From the NCBI RefSeq assembly GCF_900187455.1, contig NZ_FYDX01000019.1, forward strand, positions 1 through 64,000: a stretch of DNA of 64,000 bases. The letters run 5' to 3'. How positions within the stretch are numbered: position 1 is the first letter of the stretch; each line of letters opens with the position of its first letter. The notes under the pieces are model-generated. The model was not told where the DNA came from. It was given only the letters and a program-made list of their open reading frames with translations, and made no database searches. Shown one piece after another: positions 30,893-39,040 of the stretch. The translations under genes were made by a program, and so were the position numbers. Origin of the DNA: Pseudomonas sp. Irchel 3E13 (GTDB taxonomy: Bacteria; Pseudomonadota; Gammaproteobacteria; Pseudomonadales; Pseudomonadaceae).

Positions 30893-33416
30893 AGGTCCCC
30901 CGCGGCTTGGCCCGCGCCGTCGCTTCCGCCACCAGCGGGTCATCCGGCCAGTAATGCTTCGGATAGCGCCCCTTCAAATCCTTCTTCACTTCGGCGTAGG
31001 TACTGCGCCAGAAGTTCGCCAGGTCCTGGGTCACCTGCACCGGCCGCCGCGCTGGCGACAGCAGGTGCAGCAAGACCGTCTGCCGACCCTGCGCGATGCG
31101 CGGCGTGTCGGCCAGGCCGAACAGTTCCTGCATGCGCACCGCCAGCACCGGCGGGTGCTCGCTGTAATCGACGCGGATGTTCGAACCCGAGGGCACGCTG
31201 ATATGCACCGGCGCCCATTCGTCCAGGCGCTGCGGCAGCGGCCACGGCAACAGGTTGCGCAGGATCGAGGAGAGGTCGAGCTGGGCGAAGTGGCTCAGGC
31301 GGGTGACCTTGCCGAGATACGGCTGCAGCCAGTCCGGCAGGGTCGCCAGCAAGGCGTCGTCGCTCAGGTCCGGCCATTCGCTCTCAGCGCCCGCGGCGAG
31401 GTCGAGCTGGCGCAGCAGCGTCACCCGCGCCTGCCACTGGCGCAGCTCCGGTGTCCACGGCAACAGCGCCAAGCCCTTGCGTCGCACCAGGTCGAGCAAG
31501 GCGCGGGCACGGGCGTCGGCGTCCAGGCCGGTCAGCGGTTCGCGGCTGAGTACCAGTTCGCCGAGCTTGCGCTGGCGCTCGGCGCGCAGGACGTTTTCCT
31601 TTTCATCCCACTCCAGTTGCTCGACCACGCTGACCTGCTCGGCGAGCACGTCATCGAACAGCGCCGGATCAAGCTCGGCGGCCAGGTAGATGCGCTCTTC
31701 GCGCTGGCCCTGGCGGCTGCCGAGATCGGCGACCACCAACCAGGGTTCTTTCATCAAGGCATCGGCCTCGCCGAACTGCGCGGCGCGGCCATTGGCCAGC
31801 CGGTACTCGGCGCCCCCGGCGCGGCGCTGCTGGGCCACCCGGTCCGGGTAGGCCAGCGCCAGCAGCGCGCCGAGCCAGCGCGGGTGATCCGGGTCGGTGA
31901 CGGCGGCGCCGGGTTTGCCCCGCAGATAGCCACGGTACTGGCGCGACAACTGCCGCGCCCGCTGCACGCCACCTTGGCCGCCACGGTTGGCGCGGGTTTC
32001 ACCGCTGAGCAGGCTCAGGCGGCTGTGCAGGTCGGCGCCCGCACCGCGAAGAATGTCGCGCTCGCCGAGCAAGGCGGCGACATCACAGGCCATCGCGGTC
32101 AGGCCGAGGTCCTGGCCGCGCAGCAGCAAGTGGGCGATACGCGGATGCGCCGGCAGCTCGGCCATCGACTGGCCGTGAGCGGTGAGGCCGAGGCGCTCCG
32201 CCGTCAGCGCGCCCAGGCGCAGGAGCAGGTCCTGGGCCTGGGCGTACGCGGCGGCGGGCGGCACATCGAGCCAGCACAATTGCGCCGGGGTCACGCCCCA
32301 GCGGCTGAGTTGCAGGGCCAACCCGGAGAGGTCGGCCTGGATGATTTCCGCGGTGCCATAGGCCGCGAGTTGCTCGTGCTGGGCCTCGGACCACAGCCGG
32401 TAACACACGCCCGGCTCCAGACGCCCGGCGCGACCCGCACGCTGGGTCGCGCTGGCGCGGGAAATACGCTGGGTGTCGAGGCGGGTCATGCCGCTGCCGG
32501 GGTCGAAACGCGGTACTCGCGCCAAGCCGGCATCCACCACCACCCGCACGCCATCGATGGTCAGGCTGGTCTCGGCGATGTTGGTCGCCAGCACCACCTT
32601 GCGCGTGCCCGCCGGAGCCGGCTCGATGGCGGCGCGCTGGGCAGACAGGTCGAGTTCGCCATGCAGCGGGCAGAGCAGAATGCCGGCGCGGCCCGCCAGC
32701 GCTTCCTGCAACGACTGGTGCACGCGGCGAATCTCGGCCTGACCCGGCAGGAACACCAGCAGGCTGCCGCTTTCGTCGTCGAGCGCCTGCAACACCGTAT
32801 CGACCACTCGTGGCTCGATGTACTCGCCTGGCTGGAACGGCCGGCTCCAGCGCATCTGCACCGGGAACATGCGACCCTCGCTGCTGATCACCGGGGCGTC
32901 GTCGAGCAGCGCCGACAGGCGTTCACCCTCCAGCGTCGCGGACATCAGCAGGATTTTCAGCGGCGAATCATCGCGCAGCAGTTCGCGACCATTGAGGCTC
33001 AGGGCCAGGGCGAGGTCGGCATCAAGGCTGCGTTCGTGGTACTCGTCGAAGATCAGCAGGCCGACGCCCTCCAGCGCCGGATCGTCCTGCAGACGGCGGG
33101 TGAGGATGCCTTCGGTGACCACTTCGATGCGCGTGCGCGGGCCAACCTTGCTGTCCAGGCGGATGCGATAACCGACCGTCTCGCCCACCTTTTCGCCCAG
33201 TTCGCTGGCCAGTCGTTCGGCGGCGGCGCGGGCGGCCAGGCGCCGTGGTTCGAGCATCAGGATGGTCTGCCCGGCCAGCCACGGCTCGTTCAGCAGCGCC
33301 AGCGGTACGCGGGTGGTCTTGCCGGCGCCAGGCGGTGCTTCGAGCACGGCTTCGTGGCGTTGCGCCAAGGCTTCGCGCAGCGCTGGCAGAACGGCATCAA
33401 TCGGTAAGGAAATCAT
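30891..33416 (-). CDS. hrpB: ATP-dependent helicase HrpB
   Basis: 841 residues from ATG 33416 (MISLPIDAVLPALREAL), with GAGGG 6 bases upstream. DExH helicase motifs: APPGAGKTTRVP (about 28-39), LEPRRLAARAAAERLA, DEYHERSLDADLAL, SATLEGERL, ATNIAETSLTIDGV and QRAGRAGR. The winged/OB C-terminal region is as in E. coli HrpB. It is an RNA helicase of unclear role, conserved at this site in Pseudomonas. Confidence 0.92.
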   Translation of the reverse strand: MISLPIDAVLPALREALAQRHEAVLEAPPGAGKTTRVPLALLNEPWLAGQTILMLEPRRLAARAAAERLASELGEKVGETVGYRIRLDSKVGPRTRIEVVTEGILTRRLQDDPALEGVGLLIFDEYHERSLDADLALALSLNGRELLRDDSPLKILLMSATLEGERLSALLDDAPVISSEGRMFPVQMRWSRPFQPGEYIEPRVVDTVLQALDDESGSLLVFLPGQAEIRRVHQSLQEALAGRAGILLCPLHGELDLSAQRAAIEPAPAGTRKVVLATNIAETSLTIDGVRVVVDAGLARVPRFDPGSGMTRLDTQRISRASATQRAGRAGRLEPGVCYRLWSEAQHEQLAAYGTAEIIQADLSGLALQLSRWGVTPAQLCWLDVPPAAAYAQAQDLLLRLGALTAERLGLTAHGQSMAELPAHPRIAHLLLRGQDLGLTAMACDVAALLGERDILRGAGADLHSRLSLLSGETRANRGGQGGVQRARQLSRQYRGYLRGKPGAAVTDPDHPRWLGALLALAYPDRVAQQRRAGGAEYRLANGRAAQFGEADALMKEPWLVVADLGSRQGQREERIYLAAELDPALFDDVLAEQVSVVEQLEWDEKENVLRAERQRKLGELVLSREPLTGLDADARARALLDLVRRKGLALLPWTPELRQWQARVTLLRQLDLAAGAESEWPDLSDDALLATLPDWLQPYLGKVTRLSHFAQLDLSSILRNLLPWPLPQRLDEWAPVHISVPSGSNIRVDYSEHPPVLAVRMQELFGLADTPRIAQGRQTVLLHLLSPARRPVQVTQDLANFWRSTYAEVKKDLKGRYPKHYWPDDPLVAEATARAKPRGT

Positions 33417-33535
33417 GGTAGCCCTCAAACAATGGGGCGAGTATAACGGCGAACCCACCCTGCCCTATCATGGTCTTATCCCCTGAAGCCGGCCTTTTGC
33501 CGGTATCGTTGCGGCTTTCATTGCGGAGACTCTCA

Positions 33536-33955
33536 ATGCGTATTTCTTCCCGTGTCACTGGCGGCGCCCTGATCGCGGCCCTGCTGACCCAGCTCACGGC
33601 CTGCGGCACCCTGTTCTACCCCGACCGCCGCGGCCAGATCGAAGGCAAGATCGACCCGGTGATCGTCGCCCTCGACGCGGTCGGCATCCTCTTCTACGTG
33701 ATCCCCGGCCTGATCGCCTTCGGCATCGACTTCGCCAGCGGCGCGATCTACCTGCCGGGCGGCAGCACCGCGCAAGTCTCGCCAGAGAAGCTCAACGAAG
33801 CCATCGGCGCTGACGGCAAAGTGGACAACACCCGCCTGCAAGCCATTATCGAAAGCGAACTGGGCCAGCGTCTGCCGCTGAACGACCCACGCCTGATCCA
33901 GCACAAAGGCAGCACCGAACAACTGGCGATGTACGGCCTGGTTCCTGCCGCCTGA
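33536..33955 (+). CDS. Small predicted lipoprotein
   Basis: 139 residues. MRISSRVTGGALIAALLTQLTAC is a signal peptide with lipobox LTAC. A hydrophobic stretch (VGILFYVIPGLIAFGIDFASGAIYLP) follows a conserved YPDRRGQ segment. Function is unknown; homologues are sometimes mislabelled polyribonucleotide nucleotidyltransferase. It is followed after one base by the cation pump gene. Confidence 0.75.
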   Translation: MRISSRVTGGALIAALLTQLTACGTLFYPDRRGQIEGKIDPVIVALDAVGILFYVIPGLIAFGIDFASGAIYLPGGSTAQVSPEKLNEAIGADGKVDNTRLQAIIESELGQRLPLNDPRLIQHKGSTEQLAMYGLVPAA

Positions 33956-33956
33956 C

Positions 33957-34829
33957 ATGACCACCACCTCCGCCGAGCACGCTCGCCTGCTGCGCCTCGC
34001 CACCCGCGCTTCGCTGGCGGTGGCGTGCATCCTGATCGTCAGCAAGGCGATCGCCTGGTGGCTCAGCGGCTCGGTCAGCCTGCTGGCGGGCCTGACCGAC
34101 TCGCTGCTCGACGGCGCCGCGTCCTTTCTCAACCTGATCGCGGTGCATTACGCGCTGCGCCCCGCCGATGAAGATCACCGTTACGGGCACGGCAAGGCCG
34201 AAGCGCTGGCGGGCATGGCGCAGGCGCTGTTTATCAGTGTCAGTGCGGTGCTGATCGCGTTTCAGGCCGTGGAGCGGCTGCAGAACCCTCAGCCGCTGGG
34301 CAATGCCGGGCTGGGCGTGGCGGTGATGGTGTTGTCGCTGGTGCTCACCGTGGCGCTGCTGATGGTGCAAGCGCGGGTGATCCGCATCACCGGCTCCACG
34401 GCGGTGCGGGCTGATTCGCTGCATTACCGTTCCGACCTGCTGCTCAACGGCAGCATCCTCGTCGCCCTGTTGCTGGCAGCGTTTGGCTGGCCGCAACTGG
34501 ATGCGTTTTTCGGCTTGGGGATTGCGGTCTACATCCTCTGGAGCGCGCTGACCATCGCTCGCGAGAGCTTTGCCACGCTGATGGATGAGGAATTGCCGGC
34601 GGATGTCAGCGAGCGGATGCTCGGCCTGGTGTGTGCGGTGCCGGGCGTGGTCGGGGCGCATGACCTGCGCACGCGGGTTTCGGGAAATCGCTGGTTCGTG
34701 CAGGTGCATCTGGAATTGCCGGGGGCGTTGCCGCTGACCCAGGCGCACGGGTTGTGCGAGGACGCGGCAGCGGCGATCACACGGGAGTATCCGCGGGCCG
34801 AGGTGCTGGTACATGCGGATCCGGTTTAG
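33957..34829 (+). CDS. Cation diffusion facilitator (FieF/YiiP-like)
   Basis: 290 residues, six transmembrane helices then a cytoplasmic domain. The metal site is visible as TDSLLDG in helix 2 and HYRSDLL in helix 5, plus the cytoplasmic-facing DEDHRYGHGKAEAL loop. It exports Zn(II), Fe(II) or Cd(II) in exchange for protons. It is probably co-transcribed with the lipoprotein gene upstream. Confidence 0.88.
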   Translation: MTTTSAEHARLLRLATRASLAVACILIVSKAIAWWLSGSVSLLAGLTDSLLDGAASFLNLIAVHYALRPADEDHRYGHGKAEALAGMAQALFISVSAVLIAFQAVERLQNPQPLGNAGLGVAVMVLSLVLTVALLMVQARVIRITGSTAVRADSLHYRSDLLLNGSILVALLLAAFGWPQLDAFFGLGIAVYILWSALTIARESFATLMDEELPADVSERMLGLVCAVPGVVGAHDLRTRVSGNRWFVQVHLELPGALPLTQAHGLCEDAAAAITREYPRAEVLVHADPV

Positions 34830-34841
34830 GGGTGATCTCCA

Positions 34842-34892
34842 GGGCCTCAATCGCGGCGGTTCGGCACCCCGACACGCCAGCGATTGAGCCCC
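34842..34892. terminator. Imperfect inverted repeat between convergent genes
   Basis: GGGCCTCAATCGC pairs with GCGATTGAGCCCC with one mismatch, around a GC-rich 25-base loop, between the cation pump and DUF6515 genes. Confidence 0.35.
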
Positions 34893-34896
34893 AGGA

Positions 34897-35724
34897 TCAG
34901 TTGACGCTATACCCCCGCCCCGCCATGCAAGCCCCCATCGCCCGCCGATAGGTATCCGCCACCTGCACCGGTGGCGCCTGGTTGGCATAGGCCGGGTCGA
35001 AACCACTCTGCTCCACCGCCCAGCGATGGCATTGGTAGCGGTCCTGCTCGACCTGCTGCGGCGGCTGGCCCTGCATCGGATAGGCGATCACGTCATAGCC
35101 ACTGCCCTGCACCGGCACGGGCTGCTGGACCTGCGGCGGATTGACCACCACGTAGTCGCGGCTGTCATTCAGGTATTGGTAATAGGTGTCCGCCACCAGG
35201 AAGAACAACGCCCCGCCGATCCACATCTCGCGGGCGTAATCCGGCAGGTAGCTCACCCGCACGCCGTAAGGCGGGGTCACCACGACGTAGCCGCCGCCAT
35301 GCGGCCGATACCAGTAGCCGCCAGAGAAGAAGTAGTCCTGGCCGCGATACGGCACCCGCGAAAAACGATCAGGGAAACGGTCGATGGTGTGCCCCGGCCG
35401 ATACTGCGGCCCCGGGCCCCAGCCATTGCCATGCCCGCTGGGGCGGCCGTTCCAGTTCGGCTGCTGCGGTCGTTGACCGCCCTGGTTGCCCTGCCAGTTC
35501 GGATTGCCATCGTTGCGCCGGGGGATGTCCTGGTAATGGCCCTGGCGCGGCTGCTGGGTCTGTCGCACTTCGTCCGGCCGCTGGCCCAGCGGCGATCCCT
35601 GCTGGTGCTGCTCGCCACCTCGGGACTCCGAAGGCCCGCGGTGATCCCGCTCGTCATCGGCGTGGACGCCCAGGCTCAGGCAGAGCACGCCGACACCCAC
35701 CAACGGCCAGATACGCAAGGTCAT
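34897..35724 (-). CDS. DUF6515-family exported protein
   Basis: 275 residues. It has a signal peptide (MTLRIWPLVGVGVLCLSLGVHA), then an Arg/Gln/Gly/Asn-rich low-complexity region (about 25-115) and a Tyr/Gly/Pro-rich core (FSGGYWYRPHGGGYVVVTPPYG) with a hydrophobic helix (MWIGGALFFLVADTYYQYL). The C-terminal part holds DRYQCHRWAVEQSGFDP and two spaced cysteines. Function is unknown; it is likely periplasmic or envelope-associated. Confidence 0.75.
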   Translation of the reverse strand: MTLRIWPLVGVGVLCLSLGVHADDERDHRGPSESRGGEQHQQGSPLGQRPDEVRQTQQPRQGHYQDIPRRNDGNPNWQGNQGGQRPQQPNWNGRPSGHGNGWGPGPQYRPGHTIDRFPDRFSRVPYRGQDYFFSGGYWYRPHGGGYVVVTPPYGVRVSYLPDYAREMWIGGALFFLVADTYYQYLNDSRDYVVVNPPQVQQPVPVQGSGYDVIAYPMQGQPPQQVEQDRYQCHRWAVEQSGFDPAYANQAPPVQVADTYRRAMGACMAGRGYSVN

Positions 35725-35805
35725 GCTGTTCCTCTTTCATCGTAGGAAATGATCACAGCGCCACTCTAGCAGGCGCGGTTCCGGTCGCCAGATGAAATCT
35801 CGGAC

Positions 35806-36000
35806 ATTAAAAAAGAGCGACCATTGGGTCGCCCTTTGAGAATTTTGTCCTGGCTCGGCGCTTGTGACGCCGGCTCACCTCACACCTGTCTTGTGGACCG
35901 TGTGTAGCCCGGGGGCCAAGCACAACCCTGTGGGATTGCTGGCCGCGACTGTCCTGATTGAGTCAGTCGCCGTGGACGTGTGTCCGGGCAGTGATTCTGG
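35806..36000 (-). ncRNA. Candidate structured small RNA, about 195 nt
   Basis: In the 399-base gap between the DUF6515 and Lrp genes, the minus strand holds several self-complementary elements in series. Going 5' to 3' they are: GCGACTG/CAGTCGC around a 12-base loop; GGCCAGCAATCCC-ACA-GGGTTGTGCTTGGCC; an outer GCCCGG/CCGGGC enclosing both; GGCG/CGCC; and a terminal GCGACC-CAAT-GGTCGC followed by TCTTTTTT. A TATGAT -10 box lies at 36011-36006 with no good -35, which could suit RpoS. No protein frame fits. I do not recognise it as 6S, tmRNA, SRP, RNase P or RsmX/Y/Z. The exact ends are inferred. Confidence 0.55.
35812..35837 (-). terminator. Rho-independent terminator of the candidate small RNA
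   Basis: On the minus strand AAAGGGCGACC-CAAT-GGTCGCTCTTTTTT. It lies about 90 bases upstream of the DUF6515 start, so it cannot be that gene's terminator. A shorter, weaker T run exists on the plus strand. Confidence 0.75.
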
Positions 36001-36061
36001 AAACAATCATAGGAAAATAGAGGTGATAGAGGATTGCGAAGATTGCGGAAAAAAACACCAC

Positions 36062-36090
36062 TTGCGCAATTTTTTACTAAATATTAATAA
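36062..36090 (+). promoter_or_regulatory. Sigma-70 promoter of the Lrp-family gene
   Basis: TTGCGC, 17 bases, TAATAA, in a strongly A+T-rich stretch ending 33 bases before the ATG. Confidence 0.5.
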
Positions 36091-36123
36091 TTGCCAGCAA
36101 TTCAAACAGAAAAGGCCTGATCG

Positions 36124-36600
36124 ATGAGCAAGCTGGACCGCTATGACCTGAGCATTCTCGCCGAATTGCAGCGCGACGCGCGCATCTCCAACCAGGAACT
36201 GGCCGAGCGCATCGGGCTGTCGCCCTCGCCCTGCTCGCGACGGGTCAAGCAACTGGAAGACGACGGTTTCATCTCCCGCCAGGTCGCGCTGCTGGACCGC
36301 AAGAAGCTCGGCCTTAGCCTGACTGCCTACGTGCTGATCGGCATGGACCGACACACCCCCGAGCGCTTCGAAACCTTCGAAGCGGCGATCCGCAACCTGC
36401 CGCAGGTGCTGGAATGCAGCCTGGTCACCGGGATGGACGCCGACTACCAGCTCAAGGTGGTGGTGCCGGACATGGATCATTACCAGAAACTGCTGCTCGG
36501 TCACCTGACCCGTATCGAGGGCGTGACCAGCGTTCGCTCAAGCTTTGTCCTGAATCAAGTGTTGGCCAGTACGGAGCTGCCGCTGACGCACCTGCGTTAG
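36124..36600 (+). CDS. Lrp/AsnC-family transcriptional regulator
   Basis: 158 residues. HTH at about 20-50 (NQELAERIGLSPSPCSRRVKQLEDDGFI), RAM domain after about 70. It is similar in layout to the P. aeruginosa gene between the cation pump and amn loci. The regulated genes are not obvious; the candidate small RNA upstream, transcribed away from it, shares its control region. It is distinct in sequence from the Lrp gene at 11791. Confidence 0.85.
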   Translation: MSKLDRYDLSILAELQRDARISNQELAERIGLSPSPCSRRVKQLEDDGFISRQVALLDRKKLGLSLTAYVLIGMDRHTPERFETFEAAIRNLPQVLECSLVTGMDADYQLKVVVPDMDHYQKLLLGHLTRIEGVTSVRSSFVLNQVLASTELPLTHLR

Positions 36601-36655
36601 TCAGCCCTGAGGGTGAGGCGTATACTTGCGCGCCTCACGCCGCCGGAGAAAATCG

Positions 36656-36862
36656 ATGGATCCTGTGTTGTTCGAAGAGTGGATGATGACCATCCTCGTC
36701 ACCATCCTGATTGGTTTCATGGGCTTCATCGTCTGGGACCTGGCAAAGAAGTCCAAGGCCGGCAAACTCGGCACGTTCATCCTGTTTTTCGCGCTCGGCC
36801 TGGGCGTCCTCGCCTTCGTCATCAAGAGCGTGGTGATCACCTGGATCGAGCTTCATCAGTAA
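36656..36862 (+). CDS. DUF2788 small membrane protein
   Basis: 68 residues from ATG 36656 (GGAG 8 bases upstream). Two hydrophobic helices: WMMTILVTILIGFMGFIVWDLAKKS and LGTFILFFALGLGVLAFVIKSV, joined by a basic loop. Function is unknown. A GTGAGGCG/CGCCTCAC hairpin precedes it (36613-36640). Confidence 0.8.
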   Translation: MDPVLFEEWMMTILVTILIGFMGFIVWDLAKKSKAGKLGTFILFFALGLGVLAFVIKSVVITWIELHQ

Positions 36863-36865
36863 GCC

Positions 36866-37495
36866 TCAGCGCTTCGCAGGCACTTCCTTCCACTGGCCTG
36901 GCTCAAGCCCGTCCACAGTCCAGTCGCCGATCCTGACCCGCACCAGACGCAGGGTCGGCAGCCCCACCGCCGCGGTCATTCGTCGCACCTGGCGGTTACG
37001 CCCTTCCTTGATGATCAACTCCAGCCAAGAGGTCGGCACGCTCTTGCGAAACCGCACCGGCGGATTGCGTGGCCAGAGTTCCGGCTCTTGCAGTTGCCGG
37101 GCCTGGGCCGGCAGGGTCATGCCGTCATTCAGTTCGACGCCGTCGCGCAGGCGCTGGATCTGCTCTTCGTTCGGCTCGCCTTCGACCTGCACCCAATACG
37201 TTTTCGGCAGCTTGTGCTTCGGGTCGGCGATGCGCGCCTGCAACTGGCCGTCGTTGGTCAGCAGCAGCAGGCCTTCGCTGTCGCGGTCGAGGCGACCGGC
37301 GGGATAGACGCCGGGCACCGCGATGAAATCCTTGAGGGTCGCCCGCCCCTCGCCGTCGCTGAATTGGGTCAGCACGTCGAAGGGCTTGTTGAACAGGATC
37401 AACCGCGACTCGGCCGGCGGCGCCTTGGGCGGGCGTCGCGGACCGGCGGGTTTTGCCGCGGGGCGGCGCGGCGTGGAGCGTGGGGGTAACGGCAT
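36866..37495 (-). CDS. rluE: 23S rRNA pseudouridine synthase RluE
   Basis: 209 residues. After a Pro/Arg-rich N-terminal extension (about 1-28) comes ILFNKPFDVLTQFSD, the catalytic-Asp motif GRLDRDSEGLLLLTNDG and the RsuA-family KEGRNRQVRRMTAAVG. There is no S4 domain, as in RluE. It modifies U2457 (E. coli numbering) of 23S rRNA. It starts 7 bases before the amn stop on the same strand, suggesting co-transcription. Confidence 0.87.
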   Translation of the reverse strand: MPLPPRSTPRRPAAKPAGPRRPPKAPPAESRLILFNKPFDVLTQFSDGEGRATLKDFIAVPGVYPAGRLDRDSEGLLLLTNDGQLQARIADPKHKLPKTYWVQVEGEPNEEQIQRLRDGVELNDGMTLPAQARQLQEPELWPRNPPVRFRKSVPTSWLELIIKEGRNRQVRRMTAAVGLPTLRLVRVRIGDWTVDGLEPGQWKEVPAKR

Positions 37496-37501
37496 GGGGC
37501 C

Positions 37502-38974
37502 TCAGCGGAACGGCGGCTCGTCAAAACTGCGCAGTTTACGCGAGTGCAGCGAGTTCAGTTCGGTGCGCAGCAGATCGAGGGCGGCGATGCCGATCTTCAA
37601 GTGCTGGCTGACGGCGCGGTTGTAGAAGGCGTTGGCCGCGCCCGGCAACTTGATCTCGCTGTGCAGCGGCTTGTCGGAGACGCACAGCAACGTGCCGTAA
37701 GGCACCCGCAAGCGATAACCCTGAGCGGCGATGGTGCCGCTTTCCATGTCCACCGCCACGGCGCGCGACAGGTTGATCAACGGTCGTTCCTGCGCCCAGC
37801 GCAGTTCCCAGTTGCGGTCGTCGTAGGTCAGCACGGTGCCGGTGCGCAGGCGTTTCTTCAGTTCGTCGCCACGTTCGCCGGTGACCTGCGCCGCCGCTTC
37901 CTGCAAGGCCATCTGCACTTCGGCCAGGGCCGGGATCGGAATGTTCGGCGGCACCACGCGGTCGAGAATGCCGTCGCGCCGCATGTAGGCGTGGGCCAGC
38001 ACGTAGTCGCCGATGGTCTGCGATTGCCGCAGGCCGCCGCAGTGGCCGATCATCAGCCAGCAATGCGGGCGCAGCACCGCCAGGTGGTCGGTGATGTTCT
38101 TGGCGTTGGACGGGCCGACGCCGATGTTGACCAGGGTGACACCGTCGCCATCGGCGGCGATCAGGTGATAGGCCGGCATCTGGTAGCGGTGCCACACCAC
38201 CCCGGCCACCAGCGCCTGAGCCTCGCCGTTGTCCATGGCCTTTTCGATGATGACGTTGCCCGGCAGGACCATGCGCACGAAGCGCGGGTCGTCGCGCAAT
38301 TGCTCAAGGCCATGGCTGATGAACTGGTCGACGTAACGGTGGTAGTTGGTCAGCAGGATCCACGGCTGCACATGACGCCAGTCGCTGCCGGTGTAATGCA
38401 CCAGGCGGCGCAGCGAGAAGTCCACCCGCGCGGCGTCGAACAGCGCCAGCGGCAGGGTCTCGGCGCTGCCCCAATCGTACAGGCCGTCGGCGATACCATC
38501 GGTGGCGGCGGACAGGTCGGTGCTCGGGAACACCCGCGCCAGCGCCGCGGCGGTGATGCCGGTGCCGGCCAGTTCATCGCCCTGCTCGACCACGTAGGGG
38601 TAAGGAATGTTCTGTTCGCTGACGCCCACTTCGACGGTGACGGTGAAGTCCTGCATCAACGGGCGCAGTTGCTCCAGCAGGTAGCCGCGGAACGCCGCTG
38701 GATGGGTCACGGTAACGCTATAAGTGCCCGGCAACTGGACCTTGGCGTAGGCGCGGGTGGTGGCGGCGACCTCACCGTTGTAGTGATAGGTCAGGCGCAG
38801 TTCGGGATAACGGAACTGCGCACGCTCGTCCGCATCCGGCTCGGTACGGTCCTTCAGGTAGCGCTTGAGCGCCTGGCTCAGGGCGGTAGTCGCGTTTTCG
38901 TGCAGGGCCGCCAGACGATCGACGGCTTGCTCGGCGGTTTCTACGACAACGAAGGCTTCATCAAAACGGCTCAC
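37502..38974 (-). CDS. amn: AMP nucleosidase
   Basis: 490 residues. The N-terminal Amn-specific domain is followed by a nucleoside phosphorylase-like catalytic domain with NIGVGPSNAKNITDHLAVLRPHCWLMIGHCGGL and AVDMESGTIAAQGYRLRVPYGTLLCVSDKPLH. It cleaves AMP to adenine and ribose 5-phosphate. Length and motifs agree with the E. coli enzyme. Confidence 0.93.
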   Translation of the reverse strand: MSRFDEAFVVVETAEQAVDRLAALHENATTALSQALKRYLKDRTEPDADERAQFRYPELRLTYHYNGEVAATTRAYAKVQLPGTYSVTVTHPAAFRGYLLEQLRPLMQDFTVTVEVGVSEQNIPYPYVVEQGDELAGTGITAAALARVFPSTDLSAATDGIADGLYDWGSAETLPLALFDAARVDFSLRRLVHYTGSDWRHVQPWILLTNYHRYVDQFISHGLEQLRDDPRFVRMVLPGNVIIEKAMDNGEAQALVAGVVWHRYQMPAYHLIAADGDGVTLVNIGVGPSNAKNITDHLAVLRPHCWLMIGHCGGLRQSQTIGDYVLAHAYMRRDGILDRVVPPNIPIPALAEVQMALQEAAAQVTGERGDELKKRLRTGTVLTYDDRNWELRWAQERPLINLSRAVAVDMESGTIAAQGYRLRVPYGTLLCVSDKPLHSEIKLPGAANAFYNRAVSQHLKIGIAALDLLRTELNSLHSRKLRSFDEPPFR

Positions 38975-39040
38975 TGGTTACTTCCTGTCTGACATGCAGG
39001 TTTCCATCTTGCCTACATCCGCGGCCAAAGGCACGCCCGT

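Noticed and set aside
30873..33407. An 844-codon plus-strand frame opposite hrpB
   Set aside because: It is low-complexity His/Arg/Ala sequence, antisense to a helicase with all motifs in place.
35864..36127. An 87-codon plus-strand frame before the Lrp gene
   Set aside because: It runs through the structured RNA candidate and the Lrp promoter, and has no ribosome site or family resemblance.
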